A stretch of DNA of 64,000 nucleotides, taken from positions 21,524 to 85,523 of the forward strand of contig NZ_KE384044.1 of assembly GCF_000423565.1 (NCBI RefSeq), written 5' to 3'. Every line of letters starts with the position of its first letter. Within the stretch, counting starts at the first letter, position 1. The DNA comes from Runella zeae DSM 19591. Its GTDB lineage: Bacteria; Bacteroidota; Bacteroidia; Cytophagales; Spirosomataceae. This document shows positions 25,147 to 34,295 of this stretch, one piece after another. The notes below the pieces were generated by a model. The model worked only from the letters and a program-made list of their open reading frames with translations. It made no database searches and was not told where the DNA came from. The translations under genes were made by a program, and so were the position numbers.

Positions 25147-26073
25147 ATGATTGCTCGCTTCCTGATGTTGGTTTTTTGTGTTGGTTTTGTAAAACTCTAC
25201 GCTCAAAAAAAACAAATCGCCATTACCGTCGATGATTTGCCGTTTGTAAATGAAATTTCGCTTCAAAACTCCGTTGAGAATACGCAAAAATTCACACAAA
25301 CTTTGAAGAAAAATCACATTTCGGCGATTGGATTTGTCAACGAATCGGCCCTTTATCGGAAATGGGGAGAAGTCGATGAGCGCATTGATTTGCTCAATAC
25401 CTGGCTCCTCAACGGGCATTCGCTCGGCAATCATACCTATTCCCACCCTTCTTTCAATACGACTTCCCTTGAAGATTACAAAATTGACTTTCTCAAAGGC
25501 GAAAACGTAACCTCCAAACTTACCAAAACACACGGCAGTGTGTTGCGTTATTTTCGGCATCCTTTTTTACAAACGGGTAGCGATAGCCTCAAGAGATATG
25601 GCTTCAACCAATTTTTGGCACAACGTGGCTATCAAATAGCCCCTGTCACTATCGACAACGAAGATTATATTTTCAATAAAGTATATCGCGATGCTTATTT
25701 GAAAGGCAATCAAGCCCAAATGAAACGGGCCGTAGAAGCTTATATCTCGTATTTAGAGGCTTTGTTTGACTATTTTGAAAAATTGGCTTTTGCCCTCGAA
25801 AATCGCCCCATCAAGCAGGTTTTGCTTTGTCATGCCAACTTGATTAATAGCCAACATTTTGACAAGGTAATCGCGGTGATGCAAAAACGAAATTATGAAT
25901 TTGTAACGCTAGACGAAGCCCTCACCGACCCCATTTATCAGAGTACCGAAACCTACGTGGGCAAAGGAGGATTTTCGTGGCTTCATCGCTGGAAACTAAG
26001 TAGAAACGTCAAATTCCCTCACCATGAGCCGTCTATCCCCGACGATATTATGAAGCTGTACGAGGCCAAATAA
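25147..26073 (+). CDS. polysaccharide deacetylase-family protein, exported
   Basis: A 308-residue NodB/CE4-type hydrolase. The signal peptide (MIARFLMLVFCVGFVKLYAQ) is followed by motif 1 AITVDDLPF (paired Asp), motif 2 GHSLGNHTYSHPSF (His-x3-His zinc ligands) and motif 3 YFRHPFLQTG. CE4 enzymes de-N-acetylate peptidoglycan, chitin or surface polysaccharides outside the cell. A HANLIN-type His near the C-terminus fits motif 5. A C-terminal extension (about 230-308) is Trp/Lys-rich. The substrate is unknown. Confidence 0.9.
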   Translation: MIARFLMLVFCVGFVKLYAQKKQIAITVDDLPFVNEISLQNSVENTQKFTQTLKKNHISAIGFVNESALYRKWGEVDERIDLLNTWLLNGHSLGNHTYSHPSFNTTSLEDYKIDFLKGENVTSKLTKTHGSVLRYFRHPFLQTGSDSLKRYGFNQFLAQRGYQIAPVTIDNEDYIFNKVYRDAYLKGNQAQMKRAVEAYISYLEALFDYFEKLAFALENRPIKQVLLCHANLINSQHFDKVIAVMQKRNYEFVTLDEALTDPIYQSTETYVGKGGFSWLHRWKLSRNVKFPHHEPSIPDDIMKLYEAK

Positions 26074-26104
26074 TGTTTTGCTCTAAATTGATGATTATTT
26101 TTCG

Positions 26105-26500
26105 ATGCACATTGGACATATTTCCTTGTTGGTAGCAGATTACGACGAAGCCATTGATTTTTATACTCAAAAACTTGGATTTGTTGTTTTGGAAGATACA
26201 CTTCTCTCTCCTCAAAAGCGGTGGGTGCTTGTGTCGCCTTCGCCTACGTCAGAGTGTAGTTTATTGCTAGCTAAAGCCGCCAATGAAGATCAGCAAATGC
26301 AAATTGGGAGACAAAGCGGAGGGCGTGTTTTTTTGTTTTTATATACCGATACCTTCTGGGAAACGTATGAGCACCTCAAAGCGCAAGGGGTTATTTTTTT
26401 GGAATCACCACGGCAAGAGCCTTATGGTTGCGTAGTTGTATTTCAAGATTTATACGGCAATAAATGGGATTTATTAGAAAACAAAAAGCCTAAAAGCTAA
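26105..26500 (+). CDS. VOC-superfamily (glyoxalase-like) protein
   Basis: A single-domain 131-residue vicinal-oxygen-chelate protein: HIGHISLLVADYDEAIDFYTQKLGFVV, then VFLFLYTDTFWETYEHLKAQGV, and the C-terminal FQDLYGNKWDLLE containing a typical VOC Glu/Asp metal position. Members include glyoxalase I, fosfomycin thioltransferases and many uncharacterised proteins. It follows the deacetylase by 31 bp and is probably co-transcribed. The substrate cannot be told. Confidence 0.88.
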   Translation: MHIGHISLLVADYDEAIDFYTQKLGFVVLEDTLLSPQKRWVLVSPSPTSECSLLLAKAANEDQQMQIGRQSGGRVFLFLYTDTFWETYEHLKAQGVIFLESPRQEPYGCVVVFQDLYGNKWDLLENKKPKS

Positions 26501-26524
26501 GTACCTTTTATTCTCTAAAGATTT

Positions 26525-26573
26525 GCGTCAGAGACGCAGCACCATTTTTGACCCAAATGATAGTTTGGGTCAA
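26525..26573 (-). repeat. two-hairpin REP-like element, copy B
   Basis: Inverted copy of the element at 61-109. Hairpin 2 is 26525-26537 (GCGTC-AGA-GACGC); hairpin 1 is 26548-26557 with 26564-26573 (10 bp, loop TGATAG, the reverse of copy A's CTATCA). One stem pair differs by a compensatory change relative to copy A. It lies between the VOC gene and murF-alr. Confidence 0.7.
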
Positions 26574-26752
26574 TCTATCGCTCATCCCAGCATGAGGTCG
26601 GTACGGAATCGTATCGCCAATACAACGACATAAAGCCCCTGACTTTAGTTAACATTAGGTAAACAATTACCTCTATTTTATCTATCTCATTTTGAGTTTT
26701 ACCAAAAACATCAGGCATAACCATTATTTTTGGCAGAAATTTTCTGACAAAA

Positions 26753-29233
26753 ATGACGATCACAACCTTCCAAAACACAGATATTCAAACCAATGCGACT
26801 TATTTATTGACTGATAGTCGACAATTGATTTTCCCTCAGCAAACCCTCTTTTTTGCCATCAAAGGCGCGCGACACGACGGGCACCAATATATTTTAGAAC
26901 TCTATCAAAAAGGCGTACGGCAGTTTGTGGTAGAACAAAAATCCCTCTCTGAGGCGCTTATAGCGCAGCTGGAGCCTTTGGAAGACGCTCAAATCTGGGA
27001 AGTAGAAAGTAGTCTCAAAGCCCTGCAAGACTTGGTCAAACGCCACCGTGCACAGTTTGACATTCCAGTGATTGGCATCACGGGAAGTAATGGCAAAACC
27101 ATCGTAAAGGAATGGCTCAGTCATCTTTTAAGTGCTGATTTTCGGATTGTTAAAAGCCCCAAAAGCTATAATTCACAGATTGGCGTACCGCTGTCGGTAT
27201 GGCAAATGAATGAGACGCATACGCTAGGGATTTTTGAAGCAGGTATTTCGCAAGTTCACGAAATGAAAACCCTGCAAGAAATCATCAAACCTAGCATTGG
27301 CATTTTTAGCAACATTGGCTCGGCTCATGATGAAGGTTTTAGGAGTCGCAAACAAAAAGTAACCGAAAAACTTCGCCTCTTTACTCAGTGCAAACAGCTC
27401 ATCTATCGAGCCGACTACTCTGATATTGACGAAGAAATCAAGCTTATTCTGAAACCAGTCAATCCTCAATGTGAGCTTGTCAGTTGGGGGCAAAGTCCTC
27501 ATGCTACGATTCAAGTAGAATGGCAAATCGACCAAGAAAATAGCTACATCGTACTGAAGTCGGCATTAGAAGTGTACGACAATCATCTGTTTTCTGTTCC
27601 CTTTACCGATGAAGCCTCTATCGAAAACATCATTCATTGCATCATACTGATGCTTACAATGGGCATACCCTCTCACGAAATCCGTCAGCGGGTATTGCGC
27701 CTCCGCCCGATTTCGATGCGCCTTGAGCTCAAAGAAGGCACTAACAATTGTTACTTGATTGACGATACCTACAACAACGATTTGGTAGGGTTGAGTATCG
27801 CCCTTAATTTTCTGAGCCAACAAGAACAACGTCCTCAAAAAATAGCGATTTTGTCGGACTTGCTCCAAACTGGTCAGAAAGAAGAAGAGCTATATGCTCA
27901 AATCAATACTTTACTTCAAGAAAAAGGGATTCAGAAACTTATAGCCATTGGCGAGGCTTTTGCTCGCAATGCCCATTTGATACAAATCGAGGCCGCCTAT
28001 TTTGCTTCTACCGACGATTTTTTGGCAAACCTCAGGCCTCATTCATTCCGCGATGCGCTCATACTTATCAAAGGAGCTAGGCCTTTTCAGTTTGAGCGAA
28101 TCGTGCACCGTTTACAACAAAAAGTGCACGGAACTGTACTCGAAATCAACCTTGATGCGCTCACTCACAATCTCAATTTTTATCGAAACAAGGTGGGCAA
28201 CAACACCAAAATCATGGCAATGGTCAAAGCCTTTGCGTATGGCAGTGGTAGCGCAGAAGTAGCGCAGTTGTTGCAATTTCACCGGGTCGATTATCTAGCA
28301 GTAGCCTACGCTGATGAAGGAGTGACCCTACGTCAAAATGGGATAGAGCTACCAATAATGGTCATGAACCCTTCGCCCAACACCTTCGATAAACTCATTG
28401 AATACCAACTAGAACCCGAAATTTATAGCCACAAAATACTAGACGAATGGTTGTTCTTTCTGAATTCGTTCGTTACTGATTCTACCCCCAACTATCTCAT
28501 CCACCTCAAGCTTGACACCGGGATGCATCGGCTTGGGTTTACAGAAACAGACATACCGTTGCTAATTCAAAAATTAACCCAACATCCTCATATTCAAGTA
28601 GCGTCGATATTCTCCCACTTAGTAGGTGCCGACGAAGCGATTCATAATGACTTTACGCAATTACAGCTCAAGCGTTTTGAAGCCGGTACAGCCTTGCTCC
28701 AAGAAGGTTTGGGTTACAAGCCTTTGCGCCACATTCTCAATTCTGCGGGTATAGTGCGCTTTTCTGAGCATAAATTTGAAATGGTTCGATTGGGGATTGG
28801 ACTGTACGGGGTAGAAGTCAATCGTCTCGAACAAAGAGCTTTACAGCAAATTGGAACTTTCAAGACGGTAGTATCGCAGGTCAAACAACTACCCGCTGGC
28901 GAAACCATCGGCTACAGCCGTATGGGAGTTTTGAGCAAGCCTTCGACTATTGCAACTATAGCGATTGGCTACGCCGATGGCTACGACCGTCGTTTTGGAA
29001 AAGGCGTGGGCAAAGTACTCATTAATGGCGTGCTATGCCCGGTAGTCGGCAATGTATGCATGGATATGACGATGGTAGATGCCACAGGAGTGACCGTACA
29101 GGAAGGCGATGAAGTGATTATTTTTGGCAACGATTTACCGATTTATCAATTGGCCCAGCAGATCGGGACTATTCCTTACGAATTGTTGACAGGCATCAGC
29201 GAACGAGTCAAACGTGTTTTTTATAAAGAATAA
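26753..29233 (+). CDS. murF-alr: bifunctional UDP-MurNAc-tripeptide:D-Ala-D-Ala ligase / alanine racemase (MurF-Alr)
   Basis: An 826-residue fusion common in Bacteroidota. The N-terminal MurF part (about 1-450) has the UDP-binding start YLLTDSRQLIFPQQTLFFAIKG, the ATP site GITGSNGKTIVKEWL and DDTYNND. The C-terminal Alr part (about 460-826) has the PLP lysine in MAMVKAFAYGSGSAEV, substrate positions in LDTGMHRLGF, the catalytic Tyr in GETIGYSRMG and VVGNVCMDMTMVD. It makes D-Ala and joins D-Ala-D-Ala to the stem peptide in the cytoplasm. ATG 26753; no clear promoter. Confidence 0.95.
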   Translation: MTITTFQNTDIQTNATYLLTDSRQLIFPQQTLFFAIKGARHDGHQYILELYQKGVRQFVVEQKSLSEALIAQLEPLEDAQIWEVESSLKALQDLVKRHRAQFDIPVIGITGSNGKTIVKEWLSHLLSADFRIVKSPKSYNSQIGVPLSVWQMNETHTLGIFEAGISQVHEMKTLQEIIKPSIGIFSNIGSAHDEGFRSRKQKVTEKLRLFTQCKQLIYRADYSDIDEEIKLILKPVNPQCELVSWGQSPHATIQVEWQIDQENSYIVLKSALEVYDNHLFSVPFTDEASIENIIHCIILMLTMGIPSHEIRQRVLRLRPISMRLELKEGTNNCYLIDDTYNNDLVGLSIALNFLSQQEQRPQKIAILSDLLQTGQKEEELYAQINTLLQEKGIQKLIAIGEAFARNAHLIQIEAAYFASTDDFLANLRPHSFRDALILIKGARPFQFERIVHRLQQKVHGTVLEINLDALTHNLNFYRNKVGNNTKIMAMVKAFAYGSGSAEVAQLLQFHRVDYLAVAYADEGVTLRQNGIELPIMVMNPSPNTFDKLIEYQLEPEIYSHKILDEWLFFLNSFVTDSTPNYLIHLKLDTGMHRLGFTETDIPLLIQKLTQHPHIQVASIFSHLVGADEAIHNDFTQLQLKRFEAGTALLQEGLGYKPLRHILNSAGIVRFSEHKFEMVRLGIGLYGVEVNRLEQRALQQIGTFKTVVSQVKQLPAGETIGYSRMGVLSKPSTIATIAIGYADGYDRRFGKGVGKVLINGVLCPVVGNVCMDMTMVDATGVTVQEGDEVIIFGNDLPIYQLAQQIGTIPYELLTGISERVKRVFYKE

Positions 29234-29259
29234 AGGCTAGGAAATTGCTCCCTAGCCTT
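29233..29259. terminator. 9-bp stem between convergent genes
   Basis: 29233-29241 (AAGGCTAGG) pairs with 29251-29259 around a 9-nt loop, immediately after the murF-alr stop. It serves as terminator for either or both convergent genes; the U-run is weak. Confidence 0.75.
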
Positions 29260-29281
29260 AGTTTCATTTCTGTCAATTGAA

Positions 29282-29923
29282 TCACTGTTTGGTCGGAATT
29301 TTGGCTTTGGCATCATCAAAGCTTCTCTTTTTAGTTTCTAAGTCCGTTTGGGAAGTAGCTACATCTTTCTCGTTGATTTCTAGCTCCTTTTTAAGATTTG
29401 CTAGTTCTTTTTCGGTTTTTTCGATGTCTTTTTTAAGACTTTCTCCCTTACGGGTAAGTTTGCTAAAATTCTTTTCGGCATCTTTCATGGCTTCTTCGGC
29501 TACGCGTGCATCATCATACAAAATAGCATCTTCGGCAAATTTTTTCAAGAATGCCTCCGCTTCCGCATATCCTTTAGTACCTTGGGTAACATAAGAGCCA
29601 TTTCCTAAGTCCAAATAGATAAAAACCTGCGAAAGTCCTTTTTTTGAAGTCACTTGACTTGCCAAGTTGATCGATGATGAAGATACACTAGGAATATTAG
29701 CGGTAGCTACACGATACACTCCGCCTCTGGAGCTATTGACTTTACCATATTGTTTTAAATAATCTTCCCAGTACTTTCCCAAATACTTTTCTTCGATTTT
29801 CGTCGTTACATATAAGCCTTCAAAAGTAGATTTGTCAATTTCTCTCTTGTCAGGTAAAACGGTTTGTGAGCTGGCTGAGTATCCCAAAACACAGGCTAAA
29901 GCAATAATAAGTATCTTTTTCAT
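29282..29923 (-). CDS. exported coiled-coil protein, unknown function
   Basis: Not recognised. The 213-residue product has a clear signal peptide (MKKILIIALACVLGYSASSQ), a globular middle (about 25-130) with aromatic patches such as EEKYLGKYWEDYLKQYGK, and a C-terminal coiled coil (about 140-210) of heptads rich in Lys/Glu/Leu. It may act in the periplasm, perhaps tied to the envelope. No promoter match was found near ATG 29923. It converges on murF-alr. Confidence 0.75.
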   Translation of the reverse strand: MKKILIIALACVLGYSASSQTVLPDKREIDKSTFEGLYVTTKIEEKYLGKYWEDYLKQYGKVNSSRGGVYRVATANIPSVSSSSINLASQVTSKKGLSQVFIYLDLGNGSYVTQGTKGYAEAEAFLKKFAEDAILYDDARVAEEAMKDAEKNFSKLTRKGESLKKDIEKTEKELANLKKELEINEKDVATSQTDLETKKRSFDDAKAKIPTKQ

Positions 29924-30208
29924 TCTTATTTGGTTTTTAATTTTGACGTAAAATACGCCCTTTAAGTCACAATTTTACGAATAAGACTCGACAATTTTCC
30001 CAATGAACCAAAAGGTATTTTTATGATTTTTAGCAGTTTTAGACTAAATTTCGTACTTTTACCATAATTCAAACTTATATTTATACCCTCGTTCAACCAC
30101 GATTCATAGGAAAGCTTCACTATCCAGTCTGCAAGTCCCTATATTGCCTACTCTCAATGCAGTTTCCTACCAATCTATGATGAGCTTACATCTCTAAACC
30201 TGTAGCAA

Positions 30209-31324
30209 GTGAAGTCTAAAAGTAATCCAAGATTTGTCAACAAAGACAAGAATTTATTTTTTCCTACCCTCAAGAAAAGAGTAGATGCCTATTTTAAAGA
30301 ACGCAATCTTTCCAAAAATGCCAACCAAGTCTTAGTTGTAAAAACGATAGCGCTTACCGCTCTGTATGTGCTTCCGTTTATTGGGGTGTTGGTTTTTCAT
30401 CCTCCCTTAGGAATCAGTTTAGTGCTATGGTTTTTGATGGGTATTGGCCTAGCTGGCTTAGGAATGAGCGTGATGCACGATGCAAATCACGGTGCTTATT
30501 CCGAAAATGCTACCATCAACTACTGGATAGGCAACATCTATCTTAGTATGCTGGGTGGCTCTACTTTCAATTGGAATCTACAGCATAACGTCTTGCACCA
30601 TATGTATACCAATGTGGTACATGTCGATGAAGACATTAACGATAAGCTCGTGCTTAAGTTTTCGCCCCATACACCCGTCAAATCATTTCATCAGCTTCAA
30701 TGGCTATATGCCTTCTTTTTTTATGGTTTGCTTTCGCTTTATTGGGTTACTTTAAAAGACTTTATTCAATTTACGATTCATATCCGCAACGGTGTCAATA
30801 CCAACACTAAAGCTCAAAATGCCGTAACGTTGTCCAAAATCATATTGGCCAAAGTGCTGTATTACGCTGTGATCATTGGTATTCCTACAATTGGATTTCA
30901 TATTCCTTTGGGAGAAGTAATCCTTGGCTTTTTATTGATGCACTTTGTAGGGGGAATTATCTTGACCACGATTTTTCAATTAGCCCATTCGGTTGAAGGT
31001 ACAAGTCATCCACTACCCAACGAAAAAGGGATTATCGAAAACGACTGGGCGATTCATCAGCTCAACACGACGGTCAATTTCTCACGTCACAACAAATGGC
31101 TGTCGTGGTACGTGGGTGGGTTGAATTTTCAAGTAGAGCACCATTTATTTCCCAAGATTTCGCATGTTCATTATCCGGCTTTGTCGGGGATTGTCAAACA
31201 AACTGCTCAGGAGTTTGGTGTGCCTTATCTCGAAAATCCAACTTTTGGAGTAGCCCTTAAGTCTCACATGGCTACCCTATACCAGCTTGGAAGGCTTCCC
31301 GACATGAATGAGGCCATCGGGTAA
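30209..31324 (+). CDS. fatty acid desaturase
   Basis: A 371-residue membrane-bound di-iron desaturase. The three histidine boxes are MHDANHGAYS, HNVLHHMYTN and NFQVEHHLFPKI, as in acyl-lipid front-end or delta-9-type desaturases. Hydrophobic pairs flank the first box (VLPFIGVLVFH, LVLWFLMGIGLAG) and lie in the 180-260 region. The start is GTG 30209, forced by an in-frame TAG at 30203-30205; the N-terminus KSNPRFVNKDKNLFFPTLK resembles the family. It introduces double bonds into membrane lipids, helping cold adaptation. Which position is desaturated is not determinable. Confidence 0.93.
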   Translation: MKSKSNPRFVNKDKNLFFPTLKKRVDAYFKERNLSKNANQVLVVKTIALTALYVLPFIGVLVFHPPLGISLVLWFLMGIGLAGLGMSVMHDANHGAYSENATINYWIGNIYLSMLGGSTFNWNLQHNVLHHMYTNVVHVDEDINDKLVLKFSPHTPVKSFHQLQWLYAFFFYGLLSLYWVTLKDFIQFTIHIRNGVNTNTKAQNAVTLSKIILAKVLYYAVIIGIPTIGFHIPLGEVILGFLLMHFVGGIILTTIFQLAHSVEGTSHPLPNEKGIIENDWAIHQLNTTVNFSRHNKWLSWYVGGLNFQVEHHLFPKISHVHYPALSGIVKQTAQEFGVPYLENPTFGVALKSHMATLYQLGRLPDMNEAIG

Positions 31325-31331
31325 AAAAAGC

Positions 31332-31988
31332 TTATAACAAATCGTTTTTGAAAGCATAAGCTACTAAGCCCGCTGTATTTTTGGTACCTGTTTTTTCGAG
31401 CAATCTCAAACGGTGCCCTTCCACAGTACGCGGGCTTACAAAAAGCTTTTCGCTGATTTCGAGCGTCGACAGCCCTTCGCAAAGCTGCTGCAATACTTCC
31501 ATTTCACGGGGCGAAATTTGCACTTTACTATTGAAAAGCGGCGCTGGTGGCGTAGCACGAGTGATTACTTTCCGGTGGAGAGCTTTGGATACAAAATCAC
31601 TATAATAAAAGCCATCAGACATTACCCGCCGAATGGCATTTTCAACTTCTCCTGGTTCTGAATCTTTCAGTAAATAACCATTTACCCCTTTTTCGAGCAA
31701 GTGAATAATAAATCGGTCTTCTTCGTGCATTGATACAATAATGACTTTCACATGCGAAAAATGTAATTGAATCTGCTCGGTAGTTTCGACCCCATCCATG
31801 ACGGGCATTTGCAAGTCTAGTAGGGCAATATCGGGCGTAACTTTCCCTAAAAGATCCAAAAGTTCTTTTCCGTTTGCAGCTTCTCCTATCAGCTCAAAGT
31901 CCTTGATTTGATTGAGCATCGCGGTCATACCTTTTCTAAAAAGATTATGATCATCAGCTATTACCAATTTTATCTTCTCCATTTGCAT
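31332..31988 (-). CDS. NarL/FixJ-family response regulator
   Basis: A 218-residue regulator. The receiver domain (1-125) has the acidic pair in IADDHNLFRKG, the phospho-acceptor Asp58 in DIALLDLQMPVMDG and the switch Ser in VIIVSMHEED. The LuxR-type HTH (about 155-215) is ISPREMEVLQQLCEGLSTLE with VSPRTVEGHRLRLLEKTGT. It is encoded 16 bp after the sensor kinase gene on the same strand, so the two form a two-component system. ATG 31988; ATG 31982 is equally possible. Confidence 0.95.
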   Translation of the reverse strand: MQMEKIKLVIADDHNLFRKGMTAMLNQIKDFELIGEAANGKELLDLLGKVTPDIALLDLQMPVMDGVETTEQIQLHFSHVKVIIVSMHEEDRFIIHLLEKGVNGYLLKDSEPGEVENAIRRVMSDGFYYSDFVSKALHRKVITRATPPAPLFNSKVQISPREMEVLQQLCEGLSTLEISEKLFVSPRTVEGHRLRLLEKTGTKNTAGLVAYAFKNDLL

Positions 31989-32004
31989 GTTAAATTAAGT
32001 CTTT

Positions 32005-32838
32005 CTACCGTTGAGTATTCATTTTTTCTATACTCGCTTTTTTGTCCACCAAAGCACAACTTTTTAGTTCTATTACGGCCCTACATCCTTTATTAGGGGC
32101 GGTTTCGTACTTTATTTTACCTTCTATGATTCGGAGTCGTCCTTCTATATTGTCAAGGCCAAGTCCGGGCGAAACCCGTTTGCGTATATCTTGCAAGTTG
32201 AAACCCTGGCCATTGTCTTCCACCACAAGCCCAAAATAATGCGGCGGCAATGACATCTGAATGTGTATGTTTGTCCCACCCGAGTGTTTGAGCGCATTGT
32301 TGATAAGTTCTTGTACTACCCTATAAAGCATCAATTCTACTTTGGGCTCAAGTCTGAAATTTTCGTCTCCTGCGTAGCCAAAAGTAATTTTTACGTCGTT
32401 GCCATAATTACTTTTAGCCACAAACTCCTGCAAAGCAGCCGGTAGACCAAAACGCTCCAACGTAGTAGGGACCAGCTCTCTACTAATACGCCGTACATGG
32501 CTTATGGTTTCGTCAAGAGCTTCTCGCACTTGTTGGGCTAGGCGCTCGGCTTGCTCTTTTGAACCTAGCTGACCATACAAAGCATTGAATGTCAGTTTTG
32601 TAACTGAAAGCAGTGCTCCTATGTCATCGTGTAGGTCTTGGGCGATGCGTCGTCTTTCAGCTTCAGTCGAAGCCATAGACACCTCCAAGAGTTTTTGCTG
32701 AAACTCTGCTTCCATGTCTTTGACGCGAATCTGCTGCTCAATCTGTTTGCGTTGGTAGTACATCACAAACAATACAATGAACAATGCCATGATGAGCATG
32801 ATACCCGTTCCAATAATTACGATATAGGGAGATTCCAT
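32005..32838 (-). CDS. HisKA_3-family sensor histidine kinase
   Basis: A 277-residue kinase. One N-terminal membrane helix (about 4-28, YIVIIGTGIMLIMALFIVLFV) has almost no extracytoplasmic part, so it senses the membrane or a cytoplasmic partner. A coiled-coil segment leads to the phosphorylation site ERRRIAQDLHDDIGALLS (His about 69) and the HATPase_c domain with VQELINNALKHSGG, VEDNGQGFN and GLGLDNIEGRL. It phosphorylates the NarL regulator encoded next. Promoter match at 32871. The short sensor suggests an accessory input protein; the neighbouring unknown module (33038-34706) is one candidate by position only. Confidence 0.94.
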   Translation of the reverse strand: MESPYIVIIGTGIMLIMALFIVLFVMYYQRKQIEQQIRVKDMEAEFQQKLLEVSMASTEAERRRIAQDLHDDIGALLSVTKLTFNALYGQLGSKEQAERLAQQVREALDETISHVRRISRELVPTTLERFGLPAALQEFVAKSNYGNDVKITFGYAGDENFRLEPKVELMLYRVVQELINNALKHSGGTNIHIQMSLPPHYFGLVVEDNGQGFNLQDIRKRVSPGLGLDNIEGRLRIIEGKIKYETAPNKGCRAVIELKSCALVDKKASIEKMNTQR

Positions 32839-32870
32839 ATACGGGTTCTGATGACTCTATGAAGTCACCT

Positions 32871-32878
32871 CAAAAATA
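32871..32878 (-). promoter_or_regulatory. TAnnTTTG promoter of the two-component operon
   Basis: TATTTTTG on the minus strand; start near 32864, about 26 nt before the kinase ATG. The A-rich context weakens the call. Confidence 0.45.
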
Positions 32879-32991
32879 CACAGAAAAACGGTGGGGTAGG
32901 ATTAATTTTAGTAAACGGTTCAAAAAAAACATATCCTTCGTCTTACCCCTAAGCAATTGATTTATAGTTATAGAAAGCAATATATCTACAA

Positions 32992-33020
32992 AAAAAGCCG
33001 AGCTATTCACTCGGCTTTTT
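32992..33020 (-). terminator. 11-bp stem terminator of lipoprotein gene
   Basis: AAAAAGCCGAG (32992-33002) pairs perfectly with 33010-33020 around a 7-nt loop, with T/U tracts on both sides. It lies 18 bp downstream of the lipoprotein stop on the minus strand. Confidence 0.9.
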
Positions 33021-33037
33021 AATTTTTTTATTCAAGA

Positions 33038-33466
33038 TTAAGGATTGCAAAAACCCGGGCATGGTAGTGCTTCTCCTCCTGCCACTTCACTATCAGTTGT
33101 ACGTGCATTGGCAATGGTTGTAATGTCTCTACCGTCTTTATCAATACCAGTAAAAACCAATGAGTTCTTGCCGTTTTTATCTTTTGCAAAATAAAAACGT
33201 AACCCCACTACTCCTTTTTTGTTCATAAGCTTTTCGATTACATCTTTTCCAAAAGCCACTCCTCTGATTTCGTCAGAGCTTGTCTTTTGATACTCTTCCA
33301 TCTGTTCTTTTGCATCTTTAAAAGAAATAACAGAGCCAATACTCGGCGATACGCGTTGTTCTTCAGCGGTCAGTAATTTTTTTGTAGGAGCTATGCTTAC
33401 TTCTTCATCTTTTTGACAGGCGAACGCTAACACAGCAAGGCTAATAGAGATTAATTTTCTTTTCAT
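33038..33466 (-). CDS. lipoprotein of unknown family
   Basis: A 142-residue product. MKRKLISISLAVLAFAC ends in a lipobox Cys, so it is probably an outer-membrane or periplasmic lipoprotein. The mature part holds VISFKDAKEQMEEYQKT, RGVAFGKDVIEKLMNKKGVVGLRFYFA and LVFTGIDKDGRDIT, ending PCPGFCNP with two Cys. It resembles the soluble protein encoded at 34296 in order and spacing: segment, GVAFGKDV/KGEYFSAKVFEE, GVVGLRFYFA/GCVGFVLYYG, and a 'VDEKGNE/IDKDGRD' stretch. I therefore call them paralogues. ATG 33466 chosen over 33502 because it places a signal peptide at the start. Confidence 0.75.
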   Translation of the reverse strand: MKRKLISISLAVLAFACQKDEEVSIAPTKKLLTAEEQRVSPSIGSVISFKDAKEQMEEYQKTSSDEIRGVAFGKDVIEKLMNKKGVVGLRFYFAKDKNGKNSLVFTGIDKDGRDITTIANARTTDSEVAGGEALPCPGFCNP

Positions 33467-33618
33467 ATTCCGGCAGTGGTTTAGGCAAAAAATAGAATTC
33501 ACAATTCACTGACCAAAGGTATTGAATTGTAAATTCTATGACAAACACTTTAACAAAATTATTGGGAGGTTAAAGCATTAGCAGCTATCAAGTGCAATAT
33601 ACAATTAACTCATTATCA

Positions 33619-34293
33619 TCAAATTCCAGCATCTGGAGAGTCAACCTTCCAAATAGCGACCGTTGCTAAAATATTAAAAGCAATACTGAGAATAGCATCT
33701 ATGGGCCAATAAAGTTTCCCCAAATCAGGATTGCCATTAAAACTATTGATTGCCAAATACATAAAAAAAGTTCCTGCGTAGTAAATCAAAGCTCCTGAGC
33801 TAAACCAAAACAAGGGAAAGTTACTCAACCGTGGAACTTCTAATTTTTTTAGCAACTGGAAAAAGTACTGTAAAAGCAAAATAATGGCAAAAGCCCCAGC
33901 AAGTTGATAGGAAAATCGATTAAAATGGATTGTATTCCAGTTTGAAACAGTTTCAAAATCATATAAGGTAAATATAATAAAAAAGATATTTGAAACTATA
34001 ATAAAATACTGCCAAAATTTACCAGTCAATAACTGAGCATATAAATATGAAATAAGCCAAAAATTAACCATACAGTGGATATTATACAGAAAGACAGTAT
34101 TTAAGTCAATTTCTTTTATATTCCTTAAAATTTCAATGACAATACTTAGCGTATTTCTAATGAAAGTCATTAAAATATATAAAGCTATTATAAAATGTGT
34201 ATCCTTTAAAACTGCTTTCTTCTGTAGAATTATAAAGAAAGGCAACAAAATACTAACATCCGAAAGAGTTGTAATAATATCTGGAAAACTCAT
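33619..34293 (-). CDS. polytopic membrane protein, unknown function
   Basis: A 224-residue, very hydrophobic protein with about six to seven membrane helices, including ILLPFFIILQKK, FIIALYILMTFI, FWQYFIIVSNIFFIIFTLY, AGAFAIILLLQYFF and FWFSSGALIYYAGTFFMYLA. I recognise no catalytic motif. It follows the soluble paralogue by 2 bp, so it is in the same operon; the lipoprotein gene lies 152 bp further on. The AT content is high. It might anchor or sense together with the two paralogues. Confidence 0.75.
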   Translation of the reverse strand: MSFPDIITTLSDVSILLPFFIILQKKAVLKDTHFIIALYILMTFIRNTLSIVIEILRNIKEIDLNTVFLYNIHCMVNFWLISYLYAQLLTGKFWQYFIIVSNIFFIIFTLYDFETVSNWNTIHFNRFSYQLAGAFAIILLLQYFFQLLKKLEVPRLSNFPLFWFSSGALIYYAGTFFMYLAINSFNGNPDLGKLYWPIDAILSIAFNILATVAIWKVDSPDAGI

Positions 34294-34295
34294 TT

